A stretch of 64,000 bases of DNA from an uncultured Ectothiorhodospiraceae bacterium (GTDB lineage: Bacteria; Pseudomonadota; Gammaproteobacteria; Nitrococcales; Nitrococcaceae): the NCBI GenBank assembly GCA_913055565.1, contig CAJXKP010000004.1, positions 45,392 to 109,391 on the forward strand, read 5' to 3'. Shown here one piece after another: positions 42,612 through 50,576 of this stretch (positions are counted from its first letter, which is position 1; every line of letters begins with the position of its first letter). Both the position numbers and the translations under genes were made by a program. Below the pieces are notes generated by a model, which had not been told where the DNA came from, did no database searches, and was given only the letters and a program-made list of their open reading frames with translations.

Positions 42612-43811
42612 ATGCCGGACGTAATTGGCCGCTATGCGGTCCGTACGACCGTGTCCGTTGTTGCCTTGGCCGCAGCCGGTAACGCCGCCGCCCTTGAGTG
42701 GGAGGTGGGCGATGCCAAGATCGATCTCTACGGCTTCGCGCGCCTGAACGCCGCCTTCGATGTCGATCAGGACGCCACCTCGGACTTCGGCACCCAGACC
42801 GGCAGTTTCAATAAGACGGTCGAGAATGATCGGGCAAATAGGGACGGTGGTTTCGGTGCTGACGCCGAGCAGAGCCGCCTGGGCGTCACGGTCAAGCATG
42901 ACACCGGCGTGCGCGTAACCGTTGAGGGCGACTACCGTGGCGGCGACTTCCGCCTTCGTAAGGCCTACGGCGAGTACGAGGGTATTCTGGCGGGCCAGAC
43001 CTGGTCCAATTACAATACCTTCGTCGGCTATACACCGTCGGTGGACTTCGATGCCCTAGCGGGGCTTGCTGGCCTCCAGGATCGCGTAGCACAGGTGCGC
43101 TATACAATCGGTAGTCTTTCGGTTGCGATCGAGGAGCCGATTCCCAGCGGTCGGCCCCTCGAAATCGATCGGGGTGGTAACGATGTGCCGGCATCCGACC
43201 GGGATGACTTCTCGCGCGATGAGCTCCCCACTCTGACAGCACGGTACGAGAGCTCGATTGATGCCTTCTCCTATTCCGTTGCCGGTGTGGTCCAACAGGT
43301 CAATGGCAATCAAGCCGAGACCAACTTGATAAGTGGGGACGCCGAGGACGATATGCTCGGCGGCGCCGCCTTCGTGGCGGGTAGCTACCAGGCCACGGAG
43401 GCCCTGACCCTTAACGCCACGTTTAATGTTAGCGAGGGGGCCAATACCTATCTGTATCGCTCGGGCGATGACTTTGGTGCCGCGGACGGCTACTTCGATG
43501 GCGATGACCTAGAGCCCATTAGCGGTTATGGAGGCTCAATCGGTGCAAGCTATAAGATTGGGCAGGGCTCGGTTAATCTCGGCATCGGCTCGGTTACCAA
43601 CGACTGGGACGAGGTCGAAGATGATCGGCCCACCGATACCAGCGTGCAATCGGAGCATGAGACGAATACCAACGCCCTCGTTAATTACATGTGGCGTCCC
43701 GCGGACAACATGATGTACGGCGTTGAGTACCAGTACCTGGATGTCGAGCTCCAGAGCGGCGAGAGTTTCGACGCTAATCGCGCCATGTTCGCTGCTCAGT
43801 ACAGCTTCTGA
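42612..43811 (+). CDS. DcaP-like trimeric outer-membrane porin
   Basis: 399 residues from the ATG at 42612, with GGAGG 8 bases before it; an in-frame ATG 8 codons upstream is less likely. A signal peptide ends near AAGNAAALEW. The N-terminal strand KIDLYGFARLNAAFD and the block KAYGEYEGILAGQTWSNYNTFVGYTPSVDFDAL are typical of DcaP-like porins. Strand alternation continues to the terminal FAAQYSF. The loops are strongly acidic (SGDAEDDM, DDLEPI), consistent with salt adaptation. Such porins admit dicarboxylates or similar anions. The gene lies downstream of the NSS symporter. Confidence 0.88.
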   Translation: MPDVIGRYAVRTTVSVVALAAAGNAAALEWEVGDAKIDLYGFARLNAAFDVDQDATSDFGTQTGSFNKTVENDRANRDGGFGADAEQSRLGVTVKHDTGVRVTVEGDYRGGDFRLRKAYGEYEGILAGQTWSNYNTFVGYTPSVDFDALAGLAGLQDRVAQVRYTIGSLSVAIEEPIPSGRPLEIDRGGNDVPASDRDDFSRDELPTLTARYESSIDAFSYSVAGVVQQVNGNQAETNLISGDAEDDMLGGAAFVAGSYQATEALTLNATFNVSEGANTYLYRSGDDFGAADGYFDGDDLEPISGYGGSIGASYKIGQGSVNLGIGSVTNDWDEVEDDRPTDTSVQSEHETNTNALVNYMWRPADNMMYGVEYQYLDVELQSGESFDANRAMFAAQYSF

Positions 43812-43820
43812 GGCCATCGG

Positions 43821-43847
43821 GTGCCCCGCTCCGTGGGCGTGGGGCAC
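43821..43847 (+). terminator. hairpin after the porin gene
   Basis: GTGCCCC and GGGGCAC arms flank a 13-base middle right after the porin stop. No T-tract follows. Probable terminator or 3' stabilising hairpin. Confidence 0.45.
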
Positions 43848-43913
43848 TACTAGTATTCCCCGCCGTATCTCCGCTAGGCTCAAGATCTAATAAGGCCATA
43901 GCGGAGACCCATC

Positions 43914-44459
43914 ATGCCCATGCGTGCCGACGCCAGCCTTGTCTGGTTGGTTGATGTTCAGGAGCGCCTGCTGCCGGCGATCGATAACGGCGACAGTGTC
44001 GCGGCGGCCTGCGGCTGGCTGGCCGACGTCGCCGCCGAGTTGGCGGTGCCGGTGGCTGCCTCCGAGCAGTACCCGAAGGGCCTGGGCCACACCGTAGCTA
44101 GCCTGCGCGAGCGTCTGGATCCCTCAGCCATCGCCGAGAAGACGCATTTCTCCTGCGTGGATGCCGAGGGCTGCCGCCATGTCATCACCGAGTCCGGGCG
44201 TCATCAGATCGTGCTGGGTGGTATTGAGGCCCATGTGTGTGTGCTGCAGACCGCGCTGGGCCTGCGCGCGCAGGGCTACGAGGTCTATGTGGTCTCGGAG
44301 GCCACGGGGTCGCGCTGCCCGGAGGACAAGCGGTTGGCGATGGATCGCCTACGGGATAACGGCGTTGCGGCTGTGTCGGGGGAGATGGTGGCCTTCGAGT
44401 GGCTCCACCAGGCGGGCACGGACGTGTTTAAGCGGGTAACGAAGGGCTACATCAGCTAG
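43914..44459 (+). CDS. isochorismatase-family cysteine hydrolase
   Basis: 181 residues. The catalytic triad is complete: Asp14 (WLVDVQERL), Lys76 (EKTHFSC) and Cys109 (GGIEAHVCVLQTA), the last with the cis-peptide context of the family. It resembles YcaC-like or nicotinamidase-related hydrolases of unknown substrate. There is no carrier-protein domain, so it is not a siderophore EntB-type enzyme. Likely cytoplasmic. It is separated from the porin by 102 bases and ends at a convergent hairpin shared with slyD. Confidence 0.87.
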   Translation: MPMRADASLVWLVDVQERLLPAIDNGDSVAAACGWLADVAAELAVPVAASEQYPKGLGHTVASLRERLDPSAIAEKTHFSCVDAEGCRHVITESGRHQIVLGGIEAHVCVLQTALGLRAQGYEVYVVSEATGSRCPEDKRLAMDRLRDNGVAAVSGEMVAFEWLHQAGTDVFKRVTKGYIS

Positions 44460-44479
44460 ATCGGCAGCTAGCGCACCGT

Positions 44480-44504
44480 GGCCCGCCGCCTCGTGCGGCG
44501 GGCC
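44480..44504. terminator. convergent hairpin between hydrolase and slyD
   Basis: GGCCCGCCGC and GCGGCGGGCC arms (10 bp, perfect) with a 5-base loop lie between two convergent genes. No clear T-tract on either side. Confidence 0.6.
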
Positions 44505-44520
44505 AGCAGCGGCGGGAGCC

Positions 44521-45006
44521 TTACTGGCCGTCGCCCTCGGCCTCGCCCTCGACCTGGCCGGTCTCGACCTCGTTCTCGGTGGCCTCGCGGACGTTACTGA
44601 CCTTGACCTCGAAGTTGAGCGTCTCACCCGCCAGCGGATGATTGGCATCGACGGTCACTTGCTCTTCGCCGACATCGGTGACGGTGACGATGGAGGTCCC
44701 CTCCTGGGTCTGCGCCTGGAAGCGCATGCCCGCCTCAACAGAATCGACGCCCTGGAACATCTCCTTCGGCACGTCCTGCTTGAGCTCCTCACTGCGCTCC
44801 CCGTAGGCCTCGGCGGGCTCGACCTGGACCGAGACGTCCTCGCCAACGTCCTTACCCTCAAGCGCGTTCTCGAGACCGGGGATGATGTTCCCGCCGCCGT
44901 GAACGTACTCGAGCGGCTGCCCTTCCTCGGAGGCGTCCAGCACCTCACCGTTCGCGTCGCTGAGCTTGTAGTCAATAGCTACAACGGTGTTCTTGGTGAC
45001 CTGCAT
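44521..45006 (-). CDS. slyD: FKBP-type peptidyl-prolyl isomerase SlyD
   Basis: 161 residues from the ATG at 45006 with AGAGGAT upstream; an in-frame start 9 codons earlier is less supported. The FKBP domain is split by an IF (insert-in-flap) domain: GQPLEYVHGGGNIIPGLENAL, then the insert (DVSVQVEPAEAYGERSEEL) and DANHPLAGETLNFEVKV. The C-terminal tail is Glu/Gly rich and lacks the His/Cys metal-binding tail of E. coli SlyD. It is therefore a short SlyD, probably without the nickel-storage role. It catalyses proline isomerisation and acts as a chaperone in the cytoplasm. Confidence 0.94.
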   Translation of the reverse strand: MQVTKNTVVAIDYKLSDANGEVLDASEEGQPLEYVHGGGNIIPGLENALEGKDVGEDVSVQVEPAEAYGERSEELKQDVPKEMFQGVDSVEAGMRFQAQTQEGTSIVTVTDVGEEQVTVDANHPLAGETLNFEVKVSNVREATENEVETGQVEGEAEGDGQ

Positions 45007-45100
45007 TGATAATCCTCTGGGTTCATTATACATCGCGACAGTGTACGGCGCCGATGCCGCTGATACAAACGCCGCACGGTTCGCATCGCGCCGCTACTGC

Positions 45101-45451
45101 CTAGCGCGCAGCGGCAAGGCGGTAGCGTTCGGCAAGCGTTTCCAATTGCCCTTGCTGCTCGGGGGTTATGGCGTTGAACTCGACCCCCATGCAGTGGAAG
45201 TAATTATTGCGGGGCTGGCGCGACCAGACGCAGCGCGCATCGAGGTAAATGCTCTCAACGCCGTCGATGGGCTCACCGAGCTCGATGCGTAGGGCGAGTT
45301 CGCTGTTCTCCGAGACGACATCTCGGCTCTCGATCATGCCGCCGCCGATGTTGACGTCGGTCAGATAGCCCACCAGCCGTTCGCTCGATTGCTCGTAGAC
45401 GGGCAAGAAGCGATCGACCACATAGCGTGCATGGCGGCGCGCATCCTTCAT
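45101..45451 (-). CDS. PilZ-domain protein
   Basis: 116 residues from the ATG at 45451 with a GGGGATGG site; an ATG 5 codons earlier is an alternative. The N-terminal RRHARYVV carries the arginine motif. GYLTDVNIGGGMIES carries the D/N-x-S/I-x-x-G motif of c-di-GMP-binding PilZ domains, here with Asn-Ile rather than Ser at the central position. The rest (LALRIELGEPID, YLDARCVWSRQ, CMGVEFNAI) follows the fold. Probably a c-di-GMP effector; the output is unknown. A stretch TTAACA, 16 bases, TTTATT near 45560-45590 on the minus strand could be its promoter. Confidence 0.88.
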   Translation of the reverse strand: MKDARRHARYVVDRFLPVYEQSSERLVGYLTDVNIGGGMIESRDVVSENSELALRIELGEPIDGVESIYLDARCVWSRQPRNNYFHCMGVEFNAITPEQQGQLETLAERYRLAAAR

Positions 45452-45599
45452 ACCATCCCCCGGCACCTGTGTCAGCTAGCGCCTAATATGCGGGCACCAT
45501 GGCCCTGTGTCCAGCCGCCAACGATGGCGGCCCAATCCGTCGGGCTATAGGGGTTATTTTTTGTGAATAAATTCCGGATGTGCCGACTGTTAACGCGTA

Positions 45600-45694
45600 G
45601 TGTCAGAAATGATCCTGGCGGGGGTGCCAGGGGGTTGGACCGCAACGGCTGGAGTGAGTCGATTAGCCCGCTTATCGAAGCGGGCTTTTTTTTT
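45600..45694 (+). ncRNA. candidate small RNA or attenuated leader upstream of ptrB
   Basis: The plus-strand segment ahead of the intrinsic terminator at 45665-45694 has a compact hairpin (CCTGGC and GCCAGG arms at about 45615-45632). No gene lies upstream on this strand within the intergenic gap. A transcript must begin inside the gap for the terminator to be useful. The 5' end shown is a guess; no clear promoter is seen. No known RNA family is recognised. Confidence 0.35.
45665..45694 (+). terminator. strong intrinsic terminator in the pilZ-ptrB gap
   Basis: AGCCCGCTT and AAGCGGGCT arms (9 bp, tetraloop ATCG) are followed by a run of nine T. It is the only textbook Rho-independent terminator with a long T-tract that I see in a non-convergent gap of this window. 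It points toward ptrB, whose start is 125 bases downstream. Confidence 0.85.
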
Positions 45695-45818
45695 GCCGTG
45701 CCGACCTCGCTACCCCGTAACGACCCGGCCAGCCTCCGCTCATTGCCATCGGCTCGCCCGGAACGAGAGCGTTCAGGGTCTGTTAGTCTGACGGTCCCAG
45801 ACATTAGGGAGTTCAGGC

Positions 45819-47912
45819 TTGTCCGATCACGATCATCGACCGCCCCGCGCCGCCCATGAGCCGGTAAGCTATACCTACCACGGCCACCAGCGATGGGACG
45901 AGTTCGCCTGGCTGCGGGCCGAGAACTGGCGCGAGGCCATGCTCGATCCCTCGGTGCTGCCGGAGGCGATCGCCAGCCATCTGCGCGCCGAAAACGAGTA
46001 TGCGCGCGCTGTTATGGCCGATACGTCCGAGCTCCAGGACCGCCTCTACGCGGAACTGCGCGGACGCATCAAGGAAGACGACAGCAGCGTGCCGAGCCGC
46101 GATGGCTCGTGGTATTACTACTCGCGCTTTCGTGAGGGTGGCCAGCAGCCGCTGTTGTGCCGGCGCTATGGCGAGCATGGCAATGAGGTCATCCTGATTG
46201 ATGGCGACGCCGAGGCCGAGGGCCTGGATTACTTTCGCCTCGGCGGCACGGAGCACAGCCCGGATCAACAGCTGCTGGCGTATGCCGTGGACACCACGGG
46301 GGCCGAGGCCTTCGAGATCCGTTTCCGCGACCTAGCCTCGGGCGAGGATCTGGCGGACCGGATCGGTAACGCGCGCGGCGATTTCGAATGGGCCGCGGAT
46401 TCGCGGACGCTGTTCTATACCACCCTGGATGCCGATCACCGCCCCAAGTGGGTCTACCGACACACCCTGGGCGATCCGGTCCCGCAGGATAGCATCGTCT
46501 ACGAGGAGCCCGATCCCGGTTTCTTCGTCGGCGTAGGTAAGACGGAGAGCCGGCTTTATCTGCTCATCGACGCCCATGACCACACGACCAGCGAGGTTCG
46601 CTACATCCCAGCCGACGAGCCGGGGTTGACGCCCTGCGTCTTTGCCGAGCGCGAGCGGGAGGTTGAGTACGAGATCAGCGATCACGACGATAACTGGCTC
46701 ATTCTCACCAACCGCGGCGGGGCCGAGGATTTTCGCATCTGCTGGACCCCCGTGGCCGATACGGCACCGTCGGCATGGCAGGACCTCATTCCCCATGAAT
46801 CGGGGCGCCTGATCCAGGGCATGCTTGTCTTCCAGGATTGGCTGGTGCGCCAGGAGCTCGTCGATGCCCAGCCGCGGGTCGTGATCCGGCACCTTGCCGA
46901 TGGGCATGAGCATGCCATCGAGTTCGACGAGGCCTGTTATGGGCTGGACGCGGCGGGTGGCTTTGAGTACGCCACCAATACCCTGCGCCTGGGTTACAGC
47001 TCATTCGCCACGCCCTCGCGGGTCTACGACTACGACATGGCCACCGGCGAGCGGATCCTGCGCAAGGAGCAGACGATCCCGTCCGGTCATGATCCAGACG
47101 CCTACACCAGCCGGCGCCTGATGGCGACGGCCCCTGACGGTGAGCAGGTGCCAGTGTCGCTGTTCCATCGGCGCGACGTCACGCCAAGCGCCGAGACACC
47201 GCTGCTAATGTACGGCTACGGTGCCTATGGCATGACCGAGACCCCGGGGTTCAGTCCCAACCGGCTGTCCCTGGTGGATCGGGGTTTCGTCCTGGCCGTG
47301 GCGCATGTTCGGGGCGGTATGGACAAGGGCTACCGCTGGTATAGGGAAGGCAAGCTCGAGTCCAAGCCCAACACCTTCTCGGACTGCATCGCCGCCGCGG
47401 AGTCGCTCATCGCGGCGGGTTACTCCAGCGCCGGCAATCTGTCCCTGCTCGGCGGCAGCGCCGGCGGTATGCTGGTAGGGGCGGTGATCAACAAGCGCCC
47501 GGATCTGTTCCACGCGGCGGTGGCGGATGTGCCGTTCGTCGACGTCCTCAACACCATGCTGGACCCGACGCTGCCGCTGACGCCGCCGGAGTGGCCGGAG
47601 TGGGGCAACCCCATCGAGTCCGCGGACGACTACGACACGATCCTGTCCTATTCGCCCTACGACAACGTGGCCCATCAACGCTACCCCCATCTGTTGGTCA
47701 CCGCCGGCGTCTCCGACCCGCGCGTGACCTACTGGGAGCCGGCCAAATGGGTGGCGCGGCTGCGGGATCAGGCCGCGGCGGGCAGTGAGCTGTTGCTCTG
47801 GACTAATATGAGTGCGGGCCACGGCGGTAGCAGCGGGCGATTTAAGGCCCTCGAGGAGGTCGCTTTCCGGTACGCGTTCCTGCTGCGTGCCTACGGCCTG
47901 ACGGCGGGCTAG
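45819..47912 (+). CDS. ptrB: oligopeptidase B (S9 prolyl-oligopeptidase family)
   Basis: 697 residues with a TTG start supported by AGGGAG 7 bases upstream and by the family N-terminus (YTYHGHQRWDEFAWLRAENW). An N-terminal beta-propeller (about 75-420) covers the catalytic alpha/beta-hydrolase domain. The catalytic Ser is in GGSAGGMLVGAV, the Asp in GVSDPRVTYWEPAKW and the His in SAGHGGSSGRF. The enzyme cuts peptides shorter than about 30 residues after Arg or Lys. The length matches E. coli PtrB (686). No signal peptide. It converges on the next hydrolase with overlapping TAG stops. Confidence 0.94.
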   Translation: MSDHDHRPPRAAHEPVSYTYHGHQRWDEFAWLRAENWREAMLDPSVLPEAIASHLRAENEYARAVMADTSELQDRLYAELRGRIKEDDSSVPSRDGSWYYYSRFREGGQQPLLCRRYGEHGNEVILIDGDAEAEGLDYFRLGGTEHSPDQQLLAYAVDTTGAEAFEIRFRDLASGEDLADRIGNARGDFEWAADSRTLFYTTLDADHRPKWVYRHTLGDPVPQDSIVYEEPDPGFFVGVGKTESRLYLLIDAHDHTTSEVRYIPADEPGLTPCVFAEREREVEYEISDHDDNWLILTNRGGAEDFRICWTPVADTAPSAWQDLIPHESGRLIQGMLVFQDWLVRQELVDAQPRVVIRHLADGHEHAIEFDEACYGLDAAGGFEYATNTLRLGYSSFATPSRVYDYDMATGERILRKEQTIPSGHDPDAYTSRRLMATAPDGEQVPVSLFHRRDVTPSAETPLLMYGYGAYGMTETPGFSPNRLSLVDRGFVLAVAHVRGGMDKGYRWYREGKLESKPNTFSDCIAAAESLIAAGYSSAGNLSLLGGSAGGMLVGAVINKRPDLFHAAVADVPFVDVLNTMLDPTLPLTPPEWPEWGNPIESADDYDTILSYSPYDNVAHQRYPHLLVTAGVSDPRVTYWEPAKWVARLRDQAAAGSELLLWTNMSAGHGGSSGRFKALEEVAFRYAFLLRAYGLTAG

Positions 47913-48571
47913 GGCAGCCGCCTAAAGCGCCCGTTGGCGAGGAAATAGGCGGTCTGCGCCTGCACCGGAAGCGACCGCATGATGATTGTATGCCCTATCG
48001 GCAGGCACAGGTGATCGCTCATACCGGCCAGGTAGGTGCTCGTTACAGCGACCTTGCCGTCCGACGGCCGCGGCGGGTAGCGACCGCAGATCGGGTCCCG
48101 GCATTTCGTGCCGGCGATGACCCCACACTCGAAGGGCGCCGGGCCAAGTACGTTCGGGGTGCTATCGTCAGCCGTGCCCAGTTCTTGGCCCGCGGGGCCG
48201 TTGACCCAGCGAAACGGGCGTAAGCTACCCAGTTCGTCCACGACCTCGCTGCCCTGGTTCGGCGGCCCCAGCATCACCACGCGGCGCATCCCGGAATGAC
48301 GAGCCTGCAGCGCCAGCTGGCGTACGATGATGCCGCCCAGCGAGTGGCTGACGACGTGGTAGCCGATCTCGGTGGGCAGCTGCTCTGAGAGCTGGCGCCG
48401 CACGGCCTCGGCGAGCGCGACCACGCTATGACGCGTGCTCGGGTACCCGATGTTGTGGACCCGGTAACCCTGGCCCGCCAGGTAATGGGCCATCGGGCGC
48501 ATGGACTGGCGGGTGCGACCCAAGCCGTGGAGGAGTGCCACGGGCGGACCGTCCGCCGGCCCGTAGGGCAT
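47909..48571 (-). CDS. alpha/beta-hydrolase (lipase/esterase-like)
   Basis: 220 residues. VALLHGLGRTRQSMRPMAHYL is the oxyanion-hole region. The nucleophile elbow is VVSHSLGGIIVR, with the Ser in S-H-S-L-G-G. It continues RRVVMLGPPNQGSEVVDEL, typical of cytoplasmic lipase_2/PGAP1-like hydrolases. The terminal His is in SDHLCLPIGHTIIMRS. There is no signal peptide. The substrate is unknown. Stop codons of this gene and ptrB overlap by 3-4 bases. Confidence 0.85.
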   Translation of the reverse strand: MPYGPADGPPVALLHGLGRTRQSMRPMAHYLAGQGYRVHNIGYPSTRHSVVALAEAVRRQLSEQLPTEIGYHVVSHSLGGIIVRQLALQARHSGMRRVVMLGPPNQGSEVVDELGSLRPFRWVNGPAGQELGTADDSTPNVLGPAPFECGVIAGTKCRDPICGRYPPRPSDGKVAVTSTYLAGMSDHLCLPIGHTIIMRSLPVQAQTAYFLANGRFRRLP

Positions 48572-48625
48572 CTACCGACCCCCCGCTGATGACCTGCTAT
48601 TGATCACCATGGGTGACGGGCCCGG

Positions 48626-49639
48626 TTACTGCTGGCCCTTAACGCGCTCGACCGCCGCGAGCAGTTTATCCAGCAGGCTCCGGCCGCGCTCGCCGACCAT
48701 TTCCACGAAGGTCTGACGCACCGGCATGCTCTTTTGGCGGAAGCGCTCGCGCTCCTCGGCCGTGAGCTCGACGATCTCGATATCGCTACTCGCCTTGATC
48801 TTGTCCAGCCGCTGCTGGTTCAACGCCTGCTGATGCTCGTGGATGGGCCTGACCAGCTCATCGGTGACCGCGTCCAGCATCGCCTTGCGCTCTTCGGACA
48901 GGCCGTCGTAGAAGCCCTTGTTGGCCATGAATGTGGCGATGAATTCCGCCTGCTTGGCGAGGATCATGTACTCCTGGACCTCGTAGAAGCCCATCTCCTC
49001 GTGGGCGAATACCGGTTGGATGTTGCCCTCGGCCTGGCCCATCTGAAGCGCGCTGTAGAGCTCGCCGTACTCGATGGTCACCGGACTGGCACCGTAGGCC
49101 TTATAGGTCTCGGTGAGCAGGCGGTTGTCCATGGTGCGAATGCCTACGCCCTGGAAATCCTCGGGCTTGCGGATGGCCTTGTTGGCCGTCCAGACCTGCC
49201 AGCCCTCGATGACGACGGCTAGCGGGTGGAGGCTGCGGTCCCGGAAAGAGTTCTGCAGTGCCTCACTCTCGAGGAAGGCCTCGCTGTTGACGGCCTGGGC
49301 GTTGACCCACTCGTCGTCGCTGAGGATGTAGTTGAGGCTAAACAGCTGGCTCTCCGGCACCGTGCCCCCGAGGAAGCCCGAGCCGAACGCGAAGTGGATC
49401 TTGCCGCTCTGGACGGCATCGTAGATATCGGTCATGCCGCCGATCTGGCCGTACGGGAAGATCTTGATATTTACCTTGCCGTCGGTTTTGGCCTCGATGC
49501 GTTCGGCGAACCGCTCGGCGTATTCGTACTGCACGCTGCCCTTGATCTCCTCCAGGGCCACGCGCCAGGTCTCGGCCTGCAGCGGCGCGGCGAGCGTTAG
49601 CAGGGTGAGGGTGATAACGCTATTCGGTAACCAACGCAT
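48626..49639 (-). CDS. dctP: TRAP transporter substrate-binding protein (DctP family)
   Basis: 337 residues. The signal peptide cuts near APLQAETWRVAL. The DctP fold is seen in FAERIEAKTDGKVNIKIFPYGQIGG, FQGVGIRTMDNRLLTETYKAYGASPVTIEYGELYSALQMG and QAEGNIQPVFAHEEMGFYEVQEY. The conserved Arg (here in GIRTMDN) normally pairs with the substrate carboxylate. It delivers a carboxylate-type solute to the DctQM membrane pair. The gene is divergent from dctQ rather than upstream in the same operon, with repeat element B in between. Confidence 0.92.
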   Translation of the reverse strand: MRWLPNSVITLTLLTLAAPLQAETWRVALEEIKGSVQYEYAERFAERIEAKTDGKVNIKIFPYGQIGGMTDIYDAVQSGKIHFAFGSGFLGGTVPESQLFSLNYILSDDEWVNAQAVNSEAFLESEALQNSFRDRSLHPLAVVIEGWQVWTANKAIRKPEDFQGVGIRTMDNRLLTETYKAYGASPVTIEYGELYSALQMGQAEGNIQPVFAHEEMGFYEVQEYMILAKQAEFIATFMANKGFYDGLSEERKAMLDAVTDELVRPIHEHQQALNQQRLDKIKASSDIEIVELTAEERERFRQKSMPVRQTFVEMVGERGRSLLDKLLAAVERVKGQQ

Positions 49640-49729
49640 TGGCGTCTCCTAGGGGGTTGCCACTCGGGGCATGTCCTTTCAACCTAGCACATCCTTGCGG
49701 CGGCGGCAGGCACGGGGCACGGTATTCCA

Positions 49730-49893
49730 GCAACTCTCATTTTGGCCTTCGAGGTGGTCGCGTTACCCCCTGCCGAGGGCGTCTGCGGCCAGGGAAGGCC
49801 GCAGTCGAGCCGCCAGGGAAGGTTCATGGCGTCCCTCGGCAGGCGGTAACGCGACCACACGCCATTTGGGGATCACATCATTAGAATTGCTGC
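49730..49893. repeat. palindromic dispersed element, copy B
   Basis: A 164-base copy of the element at 18656-18820, in the same outer orientation. Inverted arms of 25 bases (49755-49779 and 49833-49857) carry one mismatch. The 53-base loop (49780-49832) is inverted relative to copy A. The loop again contains a GCGGCC/GGCCGC stem. It lies in the divergent gap between dctP and dctQ, ending 32 bases before the dctQ start. Confidence 0.9.
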
Positions 49894-49925
49894 ACGGTAT
49901 CCCCGTGTCGAATACAGAGGGGCCG

Positions 49926-50558
49926 ATGAGCGGCGACGACTCAGCTATCGAACCGGATCGCAGCCGTATCATGCGTGCCCTGGTGGCCGGCGATCGGGCC
50001 ATTGCGGCGGCCGAGCGTTTCATCCTGGCGGCCGCGGTGCTCCTTATGGCGGCCGTGATGAGCGGGCATGTCATGGCGCGCCAGCTCGCGAAACTGTCAC
50101 CGCAGTGGTTGGCCCCCGTGTTCGGTGGCGGTATCCCGGGCACCTTCGAGATCGCCGAGATCCTGATCATCGTGATCACCTTTGTGGGGCTCAGCTACGG
50201 CGTGGCCTGCGCCCGCCACATCAGCATGGCCGCCATCTACGATCAGCTTACCGGCGTTCCGCGCAAGACCCTGCTGATGCTGATTAGCCTCGGAACGGCC
50301 GCGCTGATGTTCTATCTGGCCTGGCAATCGCTGGGCTACGTCCAGGAACTGCAGGACCGCGGACGCCTGTATTCGGCGCTGCAGCTCGAGCAATGGTGGG
50401 TCTACGCGGTGTTACCCATCGGCTTCAGCCTGGCGGGGGTGCGTTATCTGCTGATCGCGCTTCGCAATGGCACGACCGCCGGCCTATGGCGCTCGCTAAC
50501 CGAGCGTGAGTCCTACGCGGGCCTGCCCCACGGCGGCAGTGGCTCCGGCCAAGTCTAG
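49926..50558 (+). CDS. dctQ: TRAP transporter small permease (DctQ family)
   Basis: 210 residues from the ATG at 49926; an upstream in-frame extension would run through the repeat element and is not credible. Four membrane helices of the DctQ type are present: FILAAAVLLMAAVMSGHV, EIAEILIIVITFVGLSYG, LLMLISLGTAALMFYLAW and VYAVLPIGFSLAGVRYLLI. The GVACARHISM segment lies after helix 2. It forms the membrane unit with DctM, whose gene starts 18 bases downstream. It lacks a strong ribosome site. Confidence 0.9.
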   Translation: MSGDDSAIEPDRSRIMRALVAGDRAIAAAERFILAAAVLLMAAVMSGHVMARQLAKLSPQWLAPVFGGGIPGTFEIAEILIIVITFVGLSYGVACARHISMAAIYDQLTGVPRKTLLMLISLGTAALMFYLAWQSLGYVQELQDRGRLYSALQLEQWWVYAVLPIGFSLAGVRYLLIALRNGTTAGLWRSLTERESYAGLPHGGSGSGQV

Positions 50559-50576
50559 TCCCAAGCGAGGTCTGCC

